NCBI RefSeq assembly: GCF_029360585.1
Contig: NZ_JAQZSJ010000008.1
Coordinates: forward strand, 1 to 64,000
Direction: 5' to 3'
Source of the DNA: Cohnella caldifontis
GTDB lineage: Bacteria > Bacillota > Bacilli > Paenibacillales > Paenibacillaceae
DNA length: 64,000 bases
Shown: piece by piece, positions 9,130 through 18,570 of the stretch
Position numbering within the stretch: position 1 is the first letter of the stretch
How the letters are laid out: each line of letters opens with the position of its first letter
Made by a program: the position numbers and the translations under genes
Notes under the pieces: model-generated
The model's database searches: none
Seen by the model: the letters and a program-made list of their open reading frames with translations, nothing else
Told to the model about the DNA's origin: nothing

Positions 9130-11313
9130 ATGCGGGAGAGAAACCGGGAGGAAGAACGCACCGGGTTTCAAGAGGGATCGGCGTACGGGGAAACGTACGA
9201 TCTGCAGACCGATTTCGTGATGGTTTACGGCATTAACGATTCCATGCCGGAAAGAATTCGGCAATGGAGGAGCCGAGGATACCGCGTGCATCTCATGACC
9301 GGTGTTTCCTGGGGCGGGTATCGGGACTACCTGGACGGAAAATTCGACGGCCGGCCCCATTGGGACGAGGCGCAGCGGTACAAGCACGGCGAGAACATCA
9401 TCCATGGCACGTCGGCCGACATCCCGTACATGGTGCCGACGATCGCGTATTCCGATTTCCTGTTCGAGCGAATCCGTCCCGCCGTGGACGAAGGCGTCGA
9501 CGCGATCCACCTGGAGGAACCGGAGTTCTGGGTAGAAGGGGGGTACTCCGAAGCGTTCCGGCGGGAGTGGCGGAATTACTACGGCGAGCCTTGGATTCCG
9601 CCCCACGAGTCGGAAGATGCGCAGTATCGCGCGTCCAAGCTGAAGGCGTATTTGTACGCCCGCTGCCTCGACCGGCTCTGCTCGGCGCTGAAGGAATATT
9701 CGATGTTGCGCTACGGCCGGCCGCTCCGGTTCTACGTGCCGACGCACAGCCTCATCAACTATGCGCAATGGCGCATCGTCAGCCCGGAATCGAAGCTGCT
9801 GGATTTGCCTTCGATTAACGGGTATATCGCGCAGATTTGGACGGGGACGTCCCGGACCGCGAACGTCTACGAAGGGCGCCGGGCGGAAAGGACGTTCGAG
9901 ACGGCGTATTTGGAGTACGGGATCATGCAGGAACTGGTGCGCGGAACGGACCGGCGGATGTGGTTTTTGCATGATCCGATCGAAGACGATCCGAAGCGGA
10001 CGTGGCGCGACTACAAGGAAAACTACCTCAAAACGCTGACGGCGTCGCTCCTGCATCCCGAAGTGTCGCATTACGAGGTCGCGCCTTGGCCCAGACGCGT
10101 TTTCGAGGGGCGGTATCCGAGCGAAGACGGGAGCGGCAAAGAAGGCATCCCGGCGGACTACGCGACCGTGCTGCTCACGGTAATGCATGCGCTGGGCGAT
10201 ATGGACCAGACGGACCTGAAGACATTCGGGGGCGGGGGGCCGATCGGCGTCCTGCTGGCCGACTCGGCCATGTACCAACGGATGCGGCCGGGCGTGGACA
10301 CTGCCGGCTTCATGATGAAATACGACGGGACGAACGCGGTGGAACTGACGGACGAGTACGCGCTGGAACTGCTGAACTTTTCCCCGTTTTACGGTTTGAC
10401 GCTGCCGCTTCTGAAACATGGCATGCCCGTTCGGCCGGTACAATTGGACAACGTCCGCCGGTTCCCCGGGTACCTCGACGATTACCGGGTGCTGGTGCTC
10501 AGTTATGAGTTCATGAAGCCGGAGCACCCGGACTTGCACCCCGCGCTGGCGCAATGGGTGCGGGACGGCGGCGCGCTCGTGTACGTCGGGGACGACGGCG
10601 ATCCCTACCATCGCGTGAGAGAATGGTGGAATAGGGGCCGGCGCGTTTACCGTTCTCCCAGGGAGCACCTGTTCGAAAACTTGGGCGTGGAGGCGGAATT
10701 GCCGGAAGGGGTCGCGCGCGTCGGCAGCGGGGCGCTCGCTTATTTGCGCATGCGTCCGGACCGGTTCGCCGACAGCGCCGAAGCGGCTGAGCGGCTGCGG
10801 GACATGGTGAAGGCGGCCATGGAGAGCTTGGGCGATCCGAGCCTTCGCTGGTCTCCGGCTAACCATTTCGGCATCCGCCGGGGGCCGTACGTCATCGCTT
10901 CGGTGATGGAGGAGTCCGTGCATGACCGCCCGCTCGAGCTGAACGGCCGATTCGTCGACTTGTTCGGGCCGGGGCTGCCGATCATGCGCCAAGTCGTCCT
11001 TCCGCCGGGCCGCCAGGCTTTCCTGTACGATTTGGATTACGGAGCGGCGGAAACGAGCGGGATCATCGCGGCCTCTTCCCGGGTGGAGGAATTTCTGGAA
11101 GAGGCGCGCTCGATTGCCTTTACCGCGCGGGGCCCGCGAACGGTGAAAGCGGCGGCGCGGATCCGCTGCCCGGCGATGCCTTCGGCCGTGGAGGCCGAGA
11201 GTGGCGACGGGACGCGCGTTGCGCTGCCGTACCGGTGGGACGGAGAGACGCGGACGCTGCTGGTCCGTTATGACAACGATCCGGCGGGCGTTCGCATTAC
11301 GATTCGGACATAA
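9130..11313 (+). CDS. Putative glycoside hydrolase, TIM-barrel-like, family not assigned
   Basis: This 727-aa protein has no signal peptide and follows an AAGGAGGGG site. The N-terminal half reads like a (beta/alpha)8 glycosidase, with GVSWGGYRDYL, then VDAIHLEEPEFW with an acidic Glu-Glu-Pro-Glu cluster near residues 133-136, and later LRFYVPTHSLINYAQ and RRMWFLHDPIED. The region from about 430 to 520 (PVRPVQLDNVRRFPGYLDDYRVLVLSYEFMKP and GGALVYVGDD) resembles the class-I glutamine-amidotransferase-like domain of GH42-type enzymes. I do not recognise a named family. The Glu residues in LEEPE are the best catalytic candidates. It lies between GH38 and a glutaminase-A-like gene in one tight run, so it probably acts on the same glycan. 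Confidence 0.7.
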   Translation: MRERNREEERTGFQEGSAYGETYDLQTDFVMVYGINDSMPERIRQWRSRGYRVHLMTGVSWGGYRDYLDGKFDGRPHWDEAQRYKHGENIIHGTSADIPYMVPTIAYSDFLFERIRPAVDEGVDAIHLEEPEFWVEGGYSEAFRREWRNYYGEPWIPPHESEDAQYRASKLKAYLYARCLDRLCSALKEYSMLRYGRPLRFYVPTHSLINYAQWRIVSPESKLLDLPSINGYIAQIWTGTSRTANVYEGRRAERTFETAYLEYGIMQELVRGTDRRMWFLHDPIEDDPKRTWRDYKENYLKTLTASLLHPEVSHYEVAPWPRRVFEGRYPSEDGSGKEGIPADYATVLLTVMHALGDMDQTDLKTFGGGGPIGVLLADSAMYQRMRPGVDTAGFMMKYDGTNAVELTDEYALELLNFSPFYGLTLPLLKHGMPVRPVQLDNVRRFPGYLDDYRVLVLSYEFMKPEHPDLHPALAQWVRDGGALVYVGDDGDPYHRVREWWNRGRRVYRSPREHLFENLGVEAELPEGVARVGSGALAYLRMRPDRFADSAEAAERLRDMVKAAMESLGDPSLRWSPANHFGIRRGPYVIASVMEESVHDRPLELNGRFVDLFGPGLPIMRQVVLPPGRQAFLYDLDYGAAETSGIIAASSRVEEFLEEARSIAFTARGPRTVKAAARIRCPAMPSAVEAESGDGTRVALPYRWDGETRTLLVRYDNDPAGVRITIRT

Positions 11314-11325
11314 GGGGAGAGGAAC

Positions 11326-13371
11326 ATGGAGACGACGCTTCGCCCGCCGGCCGTGCCGCTCGTGACGGTGGATCCTTATTTCAGCGTCTGGTCGATGGCG
11401 GACCGCCTGACCGACGATTTCACGCGGCATTGGACCGGCAGAAGGAATGCCCTGACGGGCTTGATCCGGATCGACGGCGCGCCATGGAGATTCGCCGGCA
11501 AGGTGGAGCCGAACGCGGAGCTTTACTATGCGGAACCGGCGCCCATGACGCAGGTCGAGCTGGAAATCACGCCTCTGTCGAGCGTCTATCGGTTCGAGGA
11601 GTCGGGGGTTCGGTTGGAATTGAAGTTCACGACCCCGTTGCTGCCGGACGATCTGGAGCTGCTGTCCCGGCCGGCGTCTTACGCGGCGTTCTCCGTCCGC
11701 TCGACGGACGGCAAGCCTCACCGGGTGCGAATCTACTTCGACGTGACGGCGGAATGGTGCGTCGATACGAGCGAACAGAGGGTCGCGTGGCGGCGGGAAG
11801 AGACGGAGCGGCTGAACTTTCTTCAGTTCAGTCACGTGCGGCAGGATTATTTGAATCGTTCGGGGGACGATCTGCGGATCGACTGGGGACAATTCTACTT
11901 GGCGGTAGAACGGGACCCTGCCATCCGGACGTATATCGAGTCGGCGGACATCCGGAAGCAGTTCGCGAGAAACGGGGAGATTACGCCGTCGGAAAGGTTC
12001 GAGATGCCTCGGGAAGCGAGAGACCGCCACCCCGTGCTCGCTTTCGCCTGGGATTGCGGCGAGGTCGGGACGGAAGCCGTATCGAGCGTTGCCGTACTCG
12101 CCTATGACGATGTGTATGCCGTCGAGTATTTCGGCGAGAAGCTGCAGGCGTACTGGAAAAGAAGCGGGTTGTCGGCCCTCGGGATGGTCTCGGCGGCGTT
12201 CGGGGAGTACGGGGAACTGTCGGCACGCTGCGCAGACTTCGACCGGAAGCTGCGGGAAGAGGGCATACGCGCGGGCGGCGGGAAGTACGCCGACCTGCTG
12301 GCGCTGGCGTACCGGCAGGCGATCGCCGCGCACAAGCTGGTCGCGGATCGGGAAGGGAACGTCCTGTTCCTGTCCAAAGAGTGTTTCAGCAACGGCTGCA
12401 TCGCCACGGTGGACGTCAGCTACCCCTCCATCCCCCTGTTCCTGCTCTGCCAACCGGAGCTCGTCAAAGGGATGATGAGGCCGATTTTCAAATACGCGGC
12501 AAGCGACGCTTGGCCGTTCGAATTCGCGCCGCACGACGTCGGGCAGTATCCGCTGGCCAACGGGCAGGTGTATGCGGGGAATGCCCGGGATGGGCAAATG
12601 CCGGTCGAAGAGTGCGGCAACATGCTGATCATGGCCGCGGCGGTTAGCTTGGCGGAGAAGAGCGCGGATTTCGCGGAGGAGCACATGGCGCTGCTGTCCC
12701 GGTGGGCGGAGTATTTGCGCGAAAACGGCCAGGATCCCGAAAACCAGCTGTGCACGGACGATTTCGCCGGCCATATGGCCCGCAACGCCAATCTGTCGGT
12801 GAAAGCGGTCATGGGCGTCGCCGCATATTCGCTGCTGCTCGGCATGAGGGGCCGTACCGAGGAAGCGGAGCGCTGGAGATCCGCGGCCGCGGACATGGCG
12901 GCCAGGTGGGAGGAGATAGCGGGTGAAGGGGACCATACCGTGCTCGCATTCGGGTCGCCCGGTACCTGGAGCTTGAAGTATAACATGATTTGGGATTCCC
13001 TTTTCGGGACCCGTCTGTTCGGCGATTCCGTCGCGAAACGGGAAGTCAACTGGTACGCCGGGAAGCAGAACCGGTACGGCGTGCCCTTGGACAATCGGGC
13101 AACGTATACGAAGGCCGACTGGCTCGTCTGGGCGGCGTCGCTGGCGGACGACCGCGAGACGTTCGCCGGCCTGATCGAGCCGCTCTGGCAGGCGCTGAAT
13201 GACACGCCTGACCGCGTGCCGTTCACGGACTGGTACGACACGCTCACGGCGCGGCAAATTGGGTTTCAGCACCGCAGCGTGGTCGGCGGCATTTTCATCC
13301 GGCTCCTGCAGGAGAAAGGGCTGGGCGCGGCCGGCGCTTCATTCGCTCGGGCCGGCGGCCACGTCAAATAA
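11326..13371 (+). CDS. Glutaminase-A-like protein (DUF4965/DUF1793 type)
   Basis: This 681-aa protein lacks a signal peptide. Its N-terminal phrase VPLVTVDPYFSVWSMAD and later FAPHDVGQYPLANG, MPVEECGNMLIM, CTDDFAGHMARNANLS and YNMIWDSLFG match the glutaminase-A-like family: an N-terminal beta domain followed by an alpha/alpha-barrel. The family name comes from a fungal glutaminase, but bacterial members usually sit in carbohydrate loci and the barrel is glycosidase-like, so a sugar-cleaving role is plausible. It starts 12 bp after the preceding stop and is the last gene before a hairpin at 13415-13439. Family assignment is fairly sure; the reaction is not. Confidence 0.85.
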   Translation: METTLRPPAVPLVTVDPYFSVWSMADRLTDDFTRHWTGRRNALTGLIRIDGAPWRFAGKVEPNAELYYAEPAPMTQVELEITPLSSVYRFEESGVRLELKFTTPLLPDDLELLSRPASYAAFSVRSTDGKPHRVRIYFDVTAEWCVDTSEQRVAWRREETERLNFLQFSHVRQDYLNRSGDDLRIDWGQFYLAVERDPAIRTYIESADIRKQFARNGEITPSERFEMPREARDRHPVLAFAWDCGEVGTEAVSSVAVLAYDDVYAVEYFGEKLQAYWKRSGLSALGMVSAAFGEYGELSARCADFDRKLREEGIRAGGGKYADLLALAYRQAIAAHKLVADREGNVLFLSKECFSNGCIATVDVSYPSIPLFLLCQPELVKGMMRPIFKYAASDAWPFEFAPHDVGQYPLANGQVYAGNARDGQMPVEECGNMLIMAAAVSLAEKSADFAEEHMALLSRWAEYLRENGQDPENQLCTDDFAGHMARNANLSVKAVMGVAAYSLLLGMRGRTEEAERWRSAAADMAARWEEIAGEGDHTVLAFGSPGTWSLKYNMIWDSLFGTRLFGDSVAKREVNWYAGKQNRYGVPLDNRATYTKADWLVWAASLADDRETFAGLIEPLWQALNDTPDRVPFTDWYDTLTARQIGFQHRSVVGGIFIRLLQEKGLGAAGASFARAGGHVK

Positions 13372-13414
13372 GCGAACGGCCGCTCGACGATCTCAATCGC
13401 ACTCGATCCTGCCG

Positions 13415-13442
13415 TGCAGAGGGAGAAATTCCCTCTGCATTT
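13415..13442 (+). terminator. Terminator-like hairpin after the glycosidase operon
   Basis: TGCAGAGGGA (13415-13424) pairs perfectly with TCCCTCTGCA (13430-13439) around a 5-nt loop. Only three T follow, so termination strength is uncertain. It lies 43 bp past the stop codon and just ahead of array C. Confidence 0.7.
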
Positions 13443-13458
13443 CGATTTGGGAGAGTGC

Positions 13459-13738
13459 GAGCAGTTAAGAAACATTATTGTTCAACGTCTTGACTTCCCT
13501 CTCGGATCCGAGCAGTTAAGAAACAATATTGCTCAACGCCTCAATTTTCCCCTCGGATCCGAGCAGTTAAGAAACATTATTGCTCAACGCCTCGACTTCC
13601 CCCCTTAGATTCGAGCAGTTAAGAAACATTATTGCTCAACGTCTCGACTTCCCCCCTCAGATTCGAGCAGTTAAGAAACATTATTGCTCAACGTCTCGAC
13701 TTCCCTCTCGGATCCGAGCAGTTAAGAAACATTTTACT
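13459..13738. repeat. Tandem array C, six units of 51-52 bp
   Basis: GAGCAGTTAAGAAACA-type units start at 13459, 13510, 13561, 13613, 13665 and 13716 (the last incomplete). Each carries a TTATTG-TCAACG core and a C-rich tract ending in the next GAG. Some junctions form the perfect palindrome CTCGGATCCGAG (13501-13512). The core resembles the reverse complement of array B. Open frames through the array are by-products of the 51-bp period. Confidence 0.92.
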
Positions 13739-14163
13739 CATCTCCTCCTCCCCCTCGGAAGCTGTTGGGCGTCAACAACTGGTACACTCTCCCGTACACG
13801 GCTGCGGGGGAGTCTTTGCGTTGGAGGCGCGCGTTGCTTCCGTGGACGTGCCTCTATCGCTGAAAACGCCGGATAGCGGCGGGGCCGGGGCTCGATTCCG
13901 CTGCGGCGGAGCAAATGCAACAGTTTCTCGCCGGCTGTTAGCTGCCGATGCTCCCCGAACAGGAGATACACCTCTCGACATCCGCATCCCCTGCCTAAAG
14001 TTCCATTTTCATGGGAAATTGTGTCGAAGGACTTGTATAATATATACAACATATTTAACATATTTTAATGAGGGCCGTATTCCGAAATCGGAAGCCGCCA
14101 ACAGGAGGTGAAGCGGGGTGCACGGGCAACGGCTCCGCAATCGACGAATCGCGAGGAGATGAG
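13739..14163. promoter_or_regulatory. Intergenic region with a -10 box before the GxGYxYP gene
   Basis: No supported gene was found. A consensus -10 box TATAAT lies at 14036-14041, but no good -35 box is spaced in front of it. An AT-rich stretch (14036-14070) contrasts with the surrounding GC-rich DNA and is the likely promoter area for the next CDS. A possible hairpin (CTATC to GATAG, about 13854-13877) is the only other visible structure. Confidence 0.4.
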
Positions 14164-16227
14164 ATGATGTACCGCAGGCTGACCGCCGCATTCACGGCAA
14201 TCGCTTTGATGCTGACTTTGCCGCTCGGGGCATCCGCCGCCGATCCGCAGGCCCCGGCCATGCAACCGGATCATGTCGTTTGGCCGCAAGCCGGTGCCCT
14301 GCCCAGCTTCGGGAAGCCCAAACATCTGGAAGTCGCGGATGTGTACGACGCCCCGGGCGACCTCAAGCTGCTTTTGTCGACCCTGCAGGGAATCGTCAAC
14401 CGCGCGTTACCCCGCATTTATCTGATCGAAAGCCAAGAAGAAGGGAAAACGGCCTGGCTGAACGACCTGCACGTTCCCTATACGGTGCATGAAGATGCTT
14501 GGGACATCGTCCGGATGTTCAAAGACGAGGTCCGAGGCGCCATCGTCTACGATCCGGCCATTCCCGACTCGATCAACGTAGCCACGACATTGGCCGGCAT
14601 AAAGGACGCGGTCGCGGTCAGTCCGGAGCTGGCGAAAACGCTGGGGGCGGCTCCCTATAACCTGCCGGTGCTGGAGGACCTGCAGGGTCGGTTCAAAAAC
14701 CGCCTCGACGCGTATACGTGGCAATACGAGCACTTGTGGAACCAGACGACGCACCGGATGCTGATCGGCCTCAGCCCGAACACGTCGATCCGCATTCCGC
14801 CCGGAATCCCGGCATCCTTCCAGGTCATCGCCGAGGAGACCACGCAGGAGCGGGACGCGAAGAACCGCCAAGTGTACGATCTCGACTTGTCCGCCTACCT
14901 GGGCCAAGAATCGGTGTACCTCCGTTTCGACGACGCCTTCCCGCAGGATGGCTGGGGACCGGCCGTGCACGAAGTGACGGTGAAGGCCGACGGGCAAATC
15001 ATCGCGCGATTCGTGCCCGGCACGCCGGAGGAAGAGCCGTTCCTGTACGACCGCCAGGAATCCCAGCTGTCTTCGGGCAGCGGAGGCCACCGGTTCGCCG
15101 ATAACGGCCGCTACTTCGTCTATCGGTTCACGCCGCCGGCCGGCACGACGCAGCTGACGGCTTCCGTGGACATGTGGAACCAGTTCAAGGTGTCCGCCGG
15201 CAACGAACAGCCGCCAAGCTCGGAGCGGAAAGAACCGTACGGCTATCTCCGCGATTACGCGGTCGCGAACAAAGCGATGGTGTTCTGGCTGGAGTCGAAC
15301 GTGCCGGAGGAGCGGGCGCTGTTCGAGAAGATCCTGTCCTCCGTCGAGCCGGGTACGCCTTACCTGGGCTGGTTCAGCAACGACGTGGCCGGGGAATTCA
15401 CCGGCGTCGAGATTACGGCCAGCCACGGCGTCTACGTGCTGGCGGCCGATTGGTTCAGCAACATGACCGTCTTCTCCGGCACGAAGCTGACCGAGCCGGC
15501 GCCGAAACCGGTCGAAGCCCCGAAGCTCGAAAACAAAATCTACGTGACCTACACGTTCAGCGAAGGGGACAATCTGCAATACAACCAACACCGGATGCGG
15601 GTGCTTTGGGACGATCCGAACCGCGGCAAAGTCCCGATCAACTGGACGTCGAATCCGCTGCTCTATGACGCCGCCCCGGCTTTCCTGAACTACTATTACG
15701 GCACGGCGACGGAGAACGACCAGTTCATTGCCGGACCTTCTGGAGCGGGATATTTCTACCCGAACGTTTGGCCGGACAGCTCGTTCTCGGATTACCTGCG
15801 CCGGACGTATCCGTACCTGCAGAAAACGGGCATGACGATCCCTTACGTGCTGAACCGGATAAACGGAGAGAACGTTCCCCTCAGCGCGGAAAAGGCGGAT
15901 GCCTACAAAGACCGGTACCACGCGACGGGCTTGTTCCTGAGCTGGGAAGACCGGTTCGGCGCCCAAGTGCTGGACAACGGCCTGCCGGTCTCGACGATCC
16001 GGGGGATCGGCACGGTGCAGGACGGGAAGAACGTGCTCGAGGCGGCGAAAGCGAACTGGGACGGCAACTCCCCGCTGTTCGTCTCCCTGGGCGTGCTGGC
16101 CTGGAGCATGACGCCGACGGACGTCGCCGCGCTCAACGAATCGCTCGGACCGGAGTTCCAAGCCGTGCGGGCGGACCAGTATTTCTCGCTCATCCGCGAA
16201 GCGAACGGCTTGCCGCGCCAACCTTGA
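14164..16227 (+). CDS. Secreted GxGYxYP-family protein, putative glycoside hydrolase
   Basis: This 687-aa protein has a Sec signal peptide (hydrophobic core AAFTAIALMLTLPL, cleavage probably after ASA near residue 23). The family-defining motif GxGYxYP is seen as GAGYFYP at residues 527-533. The N-terminal domain carries LLLSTLQGIVNRALPRIYLI. Residues of about 205-325 look like an inserted beta-sandwich module (VYDLDLSAYLGQESVYLRF). GxGYxYP proteins are predicted carbohydrate-active enzymes with no agreed reaction. ATG at 14164 (or 14167) follows AGGAG; a longer in-frame start would hide the signal. It has its own upstream region, so it is probably a separate unit serving the same sugar system outside the cell. 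Confidence 0.88.
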   Translation: MMYRRLTAAFTAIALMLTLPLGASAADPQAPAMQPDHVVWPQAGALPSFGKPKHLEVADVYDAPGDLKLLLSTLQGIVNRALPRIYLIESQEEGKTAWLNDLHVPYTVHEDAWDIVRMFKDEVRGAIVYDPAIPDSINVATTLAGIKDAVAVSPELAKTLGAAPYNLPVLEDLQGRFKNRLDAYTWQYEHLWNQTTHRMLIGLSPNTSIRIPPGIPASFQVIAEETTQERDAKNRQVYDLDLSAYLGQESVYLRFDDAFPQDGWGPAVHEVTVKADGQIIARFVPGTPEEEPFLYDRQESQLSSGSGGHRFADNGRYFVYRFTPPAGTTQLTASVDMWNQFKVSAGNEQPPSSERKEPYGYLRDYAVANKAMVFWLESNVPEERALFEKILSSVEPGTPYLGWFSNDVAGEFTGVEITASHGVYVLAADWFSNMTVFSGTKLTEPAPKPVEAPKLENKIYVTYTFSEGDNLQYNQHRMRVLWDDPNRGKVPINWTSNPLLYDAAPAFLNYYYGTATENDQFIAGPSGAGYFYPNVWPDSSFSDYLRRTYPYLQKTGMTIPYVLNRINGENVPLSAEKADAYKDRYHATGLFLSWEDRFGAQVLDNGLPVSTIRGIGTVQDGKNVLEAAKANWDGNSPLFVSLGVLAWSMTPTDVAALNESLGPEFQAVRADQYFSLIREANGLPRQP

Positions 16228-16262
16228 AGCGATAGAAAGCTCGAGTCTGCCATCGAAACGCC

Positions 16263-16309
16263 AAAGAGCTGCCCATCGTCCTGCCGGACATGCGGCAGCT
16301 CTTTCTTTA
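16263..16309 (+). terminator. Rho-independent terminator after the GxGYxYP gene
   Basis: AAAGAGCTGCC (16263-16273) pairs with GGCAGCTCTTT (16294-16304) around a 20-nt loop, followed by a short T-rich tail (CTTTAT). Confidence 0.85.
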
Positions 16310-16461
16310 TCGCGGACGGGGCGTCAATTTTCGAAATGGGAGAATCGCCGCAACCTGCGGCGGGACCGATTCGTACAAAATAGGAAAACCGGGAATGGAC
16401 GAAACCCGATCCGTGAAAGTTGGGGCACCGCCAAACTTCCTAATAAGAGGAGCGAAAGGTC

Positions 16462-17181
16462 TTGGAACCATCGATCCAGCCGGACTTGCGATTGGACGTG
16501 AACCTCCGTTCCGCCGGCTATGAGGAGAAGAAAGACACGATTCGGAACGTCCGCTTCCAGGTTCATTCGGGAGAACTGGTCGGCCTGATCGGACCGAACG
16601 GAGCGGGCAAAAGCACGACGATCAAATCCATTCTGGGACTGTTGCGGCACCGCGACGGGGAAGTCGCCTTCGGCGGGCCGACCGGCCGATACGCCTATGT
16701 GCCCGAGCATCCGGTGGTGTACGAGTACTTGACGCTGTGGGAGCATCTGCGGTTGGCCGCGGCCGCTTTCGGCATGGAGGAGGCGGCGTTCGCCGCGAAA
16801 GCGGAGGCGCTGCTCGAACGCTTCCGCCTGTCGGAAGCCCGGCATGAGCTGCCGGCGAAATTCTCCAAAGGCATGCAGCAAAAGCTGATGCTCGTGACCG
16901 GTTTCATGCTGGAACCGGATCTGTATATCGTGGACGAACCGTTCATCGGCCTCGATCCCAGGGCCACGAAGGATCTGCTCGACTTCTTGGAAGCGGAGCG
17001 CCGCCGCGGAGCCGGCATCCTCATGTCCACGCACGTGCTCGATACGGCGGAGAAAATTTGCGACGGCTTCGTCTTGATCGACGGGGGCTCCGTCGTCGCG
17101 CAGGGAACGCTGCCGGACGTTCGGCAGACGGCGGGTCTCGCCGATTCCTCGCTGTTCGATTGTTTCCTGGCGCTGACCTAA
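16462..17181 (+). CDS. ecsA: ABC transporter ATP-binding protein EcsA
   Basis: This 239-aa ATPase has Walker A GPNGAGKST (44-52), the EcsA-type signature FSKGMQQK in place of LSGGQ, Walker B LYIVDEPFIGLDP, and the H-loop STHVLD. It starts at TTG 16462, behind an AGAGGAGCG site. The next gene encodes an EcsB-like membrane subunit 50 bp downstream. In Bacillus, EcsAB affects protein secretion, intramembrane proteolysis by RasP and competence; the transported substrate is unsettled. Confidence 0.9.
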   Translation: MEPSIQPDLRLDVNLRSAGYEEKKDTIRNVRFQVHSGELVGLIGPNGAGKSTTIKSILGLLRHRDGEVAFGGPTGRYAYVPEHPVVYEYLTLWEHLRLAAAAFGMEEAAFAAKAEALLERFRLSEARHELPAKFSKGMQQKLMLVTGFMLEPDLYIVDEPFIGLDPRATKDLLDFLEAERRRGAGILMSTHVLDTAEKICDGFVLIDGGSVVAQGTLPDVRQTAGLADSSLFDCFLALT

Positions 17182-17231
17182 GCGGGGAGAGTTCGACTCG
17201 TTAAACTCCCGATGTAAGGAGGAATCCCGAT

Positions 17232-18473
17232 TTGAAAGCATGGACGCCGATATCGCTGGCCCTGGATCGGATCCTCCGATTTTGGAATTTGCAGGCACGG
17301 GCGTGGAGAACGGCGCTGGATTGGACGGTGTGGATCTATTTCATCGTGCCGGGGCTGCTGTACGCGGTCGGGACCTACCGGGCGTGGTGGCTGTACCCGC
17401 CCGATTGGCTGACCGGCCTGCCGGCCGGTTTGGCCGCTTTGCCGACGTTGTTGCTGGCGTTGACGGGGCAATTGCGGGTGTTGGTCGAAGAGGCGGATAT
17501 TCTCTTTCTGCGGCAGAGGCTGGACTGGATGCGGAGCATCATGGGCATTGGGGCCGCGTACACGTTTCTCATGCATGTGCTGCAGTCCGCCCTCGCGTTC
17601 GGCCTCCTTTCTCTTTGGCTAGTACGCATAATCGGCCTTGGCGCGGGGCCGATCGCCGCTTGGGCGCTGTATACCGCGGCGTATCGGACGTTGTTCTCCG
17701 TTGCGGGCAACTTGATCCGCGCTTATTGGAGGGGATGGCGCAGGTATGCCGTCTTGACGGCGGCGGTCATCCTGGCGGGAGGCTTGTACCTGTTGCCGGT
17801 CAGCGGGTTTCTTGCCGCCCGCGACCCCGCCTATCTGTGGGGAGCGGCGGCCATTACGCTTGCGGCGGCGGCTTTGGCCGCGGCGTTCAAGCTCGGGGCG
17901 AAGGGCACCTTCGCAAACGACCTGCTGATGGAACGCCAAGCCAAGCTGGCCACCGCGGACTTGCTGCTGCAGGGCGTGATGGAACGCAAGCCGACCGTAC
18001 AACTGGCCCGCCCGCTGCTATTCCGCCGGTCCGGCCGGCTGTTCCGCGGGACGGACGCGGGAACCGTGCTGGGCGAAGCGCGAATCAAGTCGTTCCTGCG
18101 CAAATGGGCGAACGTTCAGCTCTGGTTCTCTTTCCACAGCGCATCTACCGCCGCGATCCTGATGTCGCCCGGTTGGCTCGCCCCCGCGGTCGCCGCCGTA
18201 TTGCCGTTCATCGCGGCAGCCTGGATTCGGGAGCAGTGGCGGGAATGGGCGGCCGAACCGTTCATCTCCCAATTTCCATGGAGCGGGGAGGATCTCCGCA
18301 AGGGATCGTCGCGATCGGGCTTCTGGCTGCTGATCGCCGGATTCGTCTGGCTGGCGGCCGCGGCAGGAGGGGGGATGGCCGGTTGGCCCGGACTCCCGAT
18401 CGGCGCCGTATGCGGCTTGGCCTACGGGTTCGCGCTGCTCAAGCTGATGGAAAAGCTGCGGTTTTTTCCATAG
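17232..18473 (+). CDS. ecsB: ABC transporter permease EcsB
   Basis: This 413-aa polytopic protein has six to eight hydrophobic segments and matches the length of EcsB (about 400 aa). The opening reads like the family, with WTPISLALDRILRFWNLQAR followed by a membrane span. TTG at 17232 follows a strong AAGGAGG (17216-17222). It pairs with the EcsA ATPase directly upstream. No clear terminator lies after the gene; the convergent cysteine dioxygenase gene begins about 100 bp later. Confidence 0.88.
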   Translation: MKAWTPISLALDRILRFWNLQARAWRTALDWTVWIYFIVPGLLYAVGTYRAWWLYPPDWLTGLPAGLAALPTLLLALTGQLRVLVEEADILFLRQRLDWMRSIMGIGAAYTFLMHVLQSALAFGLLSLWLVRIIGLGAGPIAAWALYTAAYRTLFSVAGNLIRAYWRGWRRYAVLTAAVILAGGLYLLPVSGFLAARDPAYLWGAAAITLAAAALAAAFKLGAKGTFANDLLMERQAKLATADLLLQGVMERKPTVQLARPLLFRRSGRLFRGTDAGTVLGEARIKSFLRKWANVQLWFSFHSASTAAILMSPGWLAPAVAAVLPFIAAAWIREQWREWAAEPFISQFPWSGEDLRKGSSRSGFWLLIAGFVWLAAAAGGGMAGWPGLPIGAVCGLAYGFALLKLMEKLRFFP

Positions 18474-18570
18474 TAAAGTCCAGACCGACTTCAAGACATA
18501 TGTATGCAGCAAGGTTTTCCTCTATCGCCTCTCGTGGTCGAGTCGGCGATTGTTTCATAGAAAGATGCCG

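Noticed and set aside
13414-14111. Open frames through array C and the following gap
   Set aside because: Same repeat effect at the start; the rest has no family resemblance or start signal, and it overlaps the likely promoter of the GxGYxYP gene.
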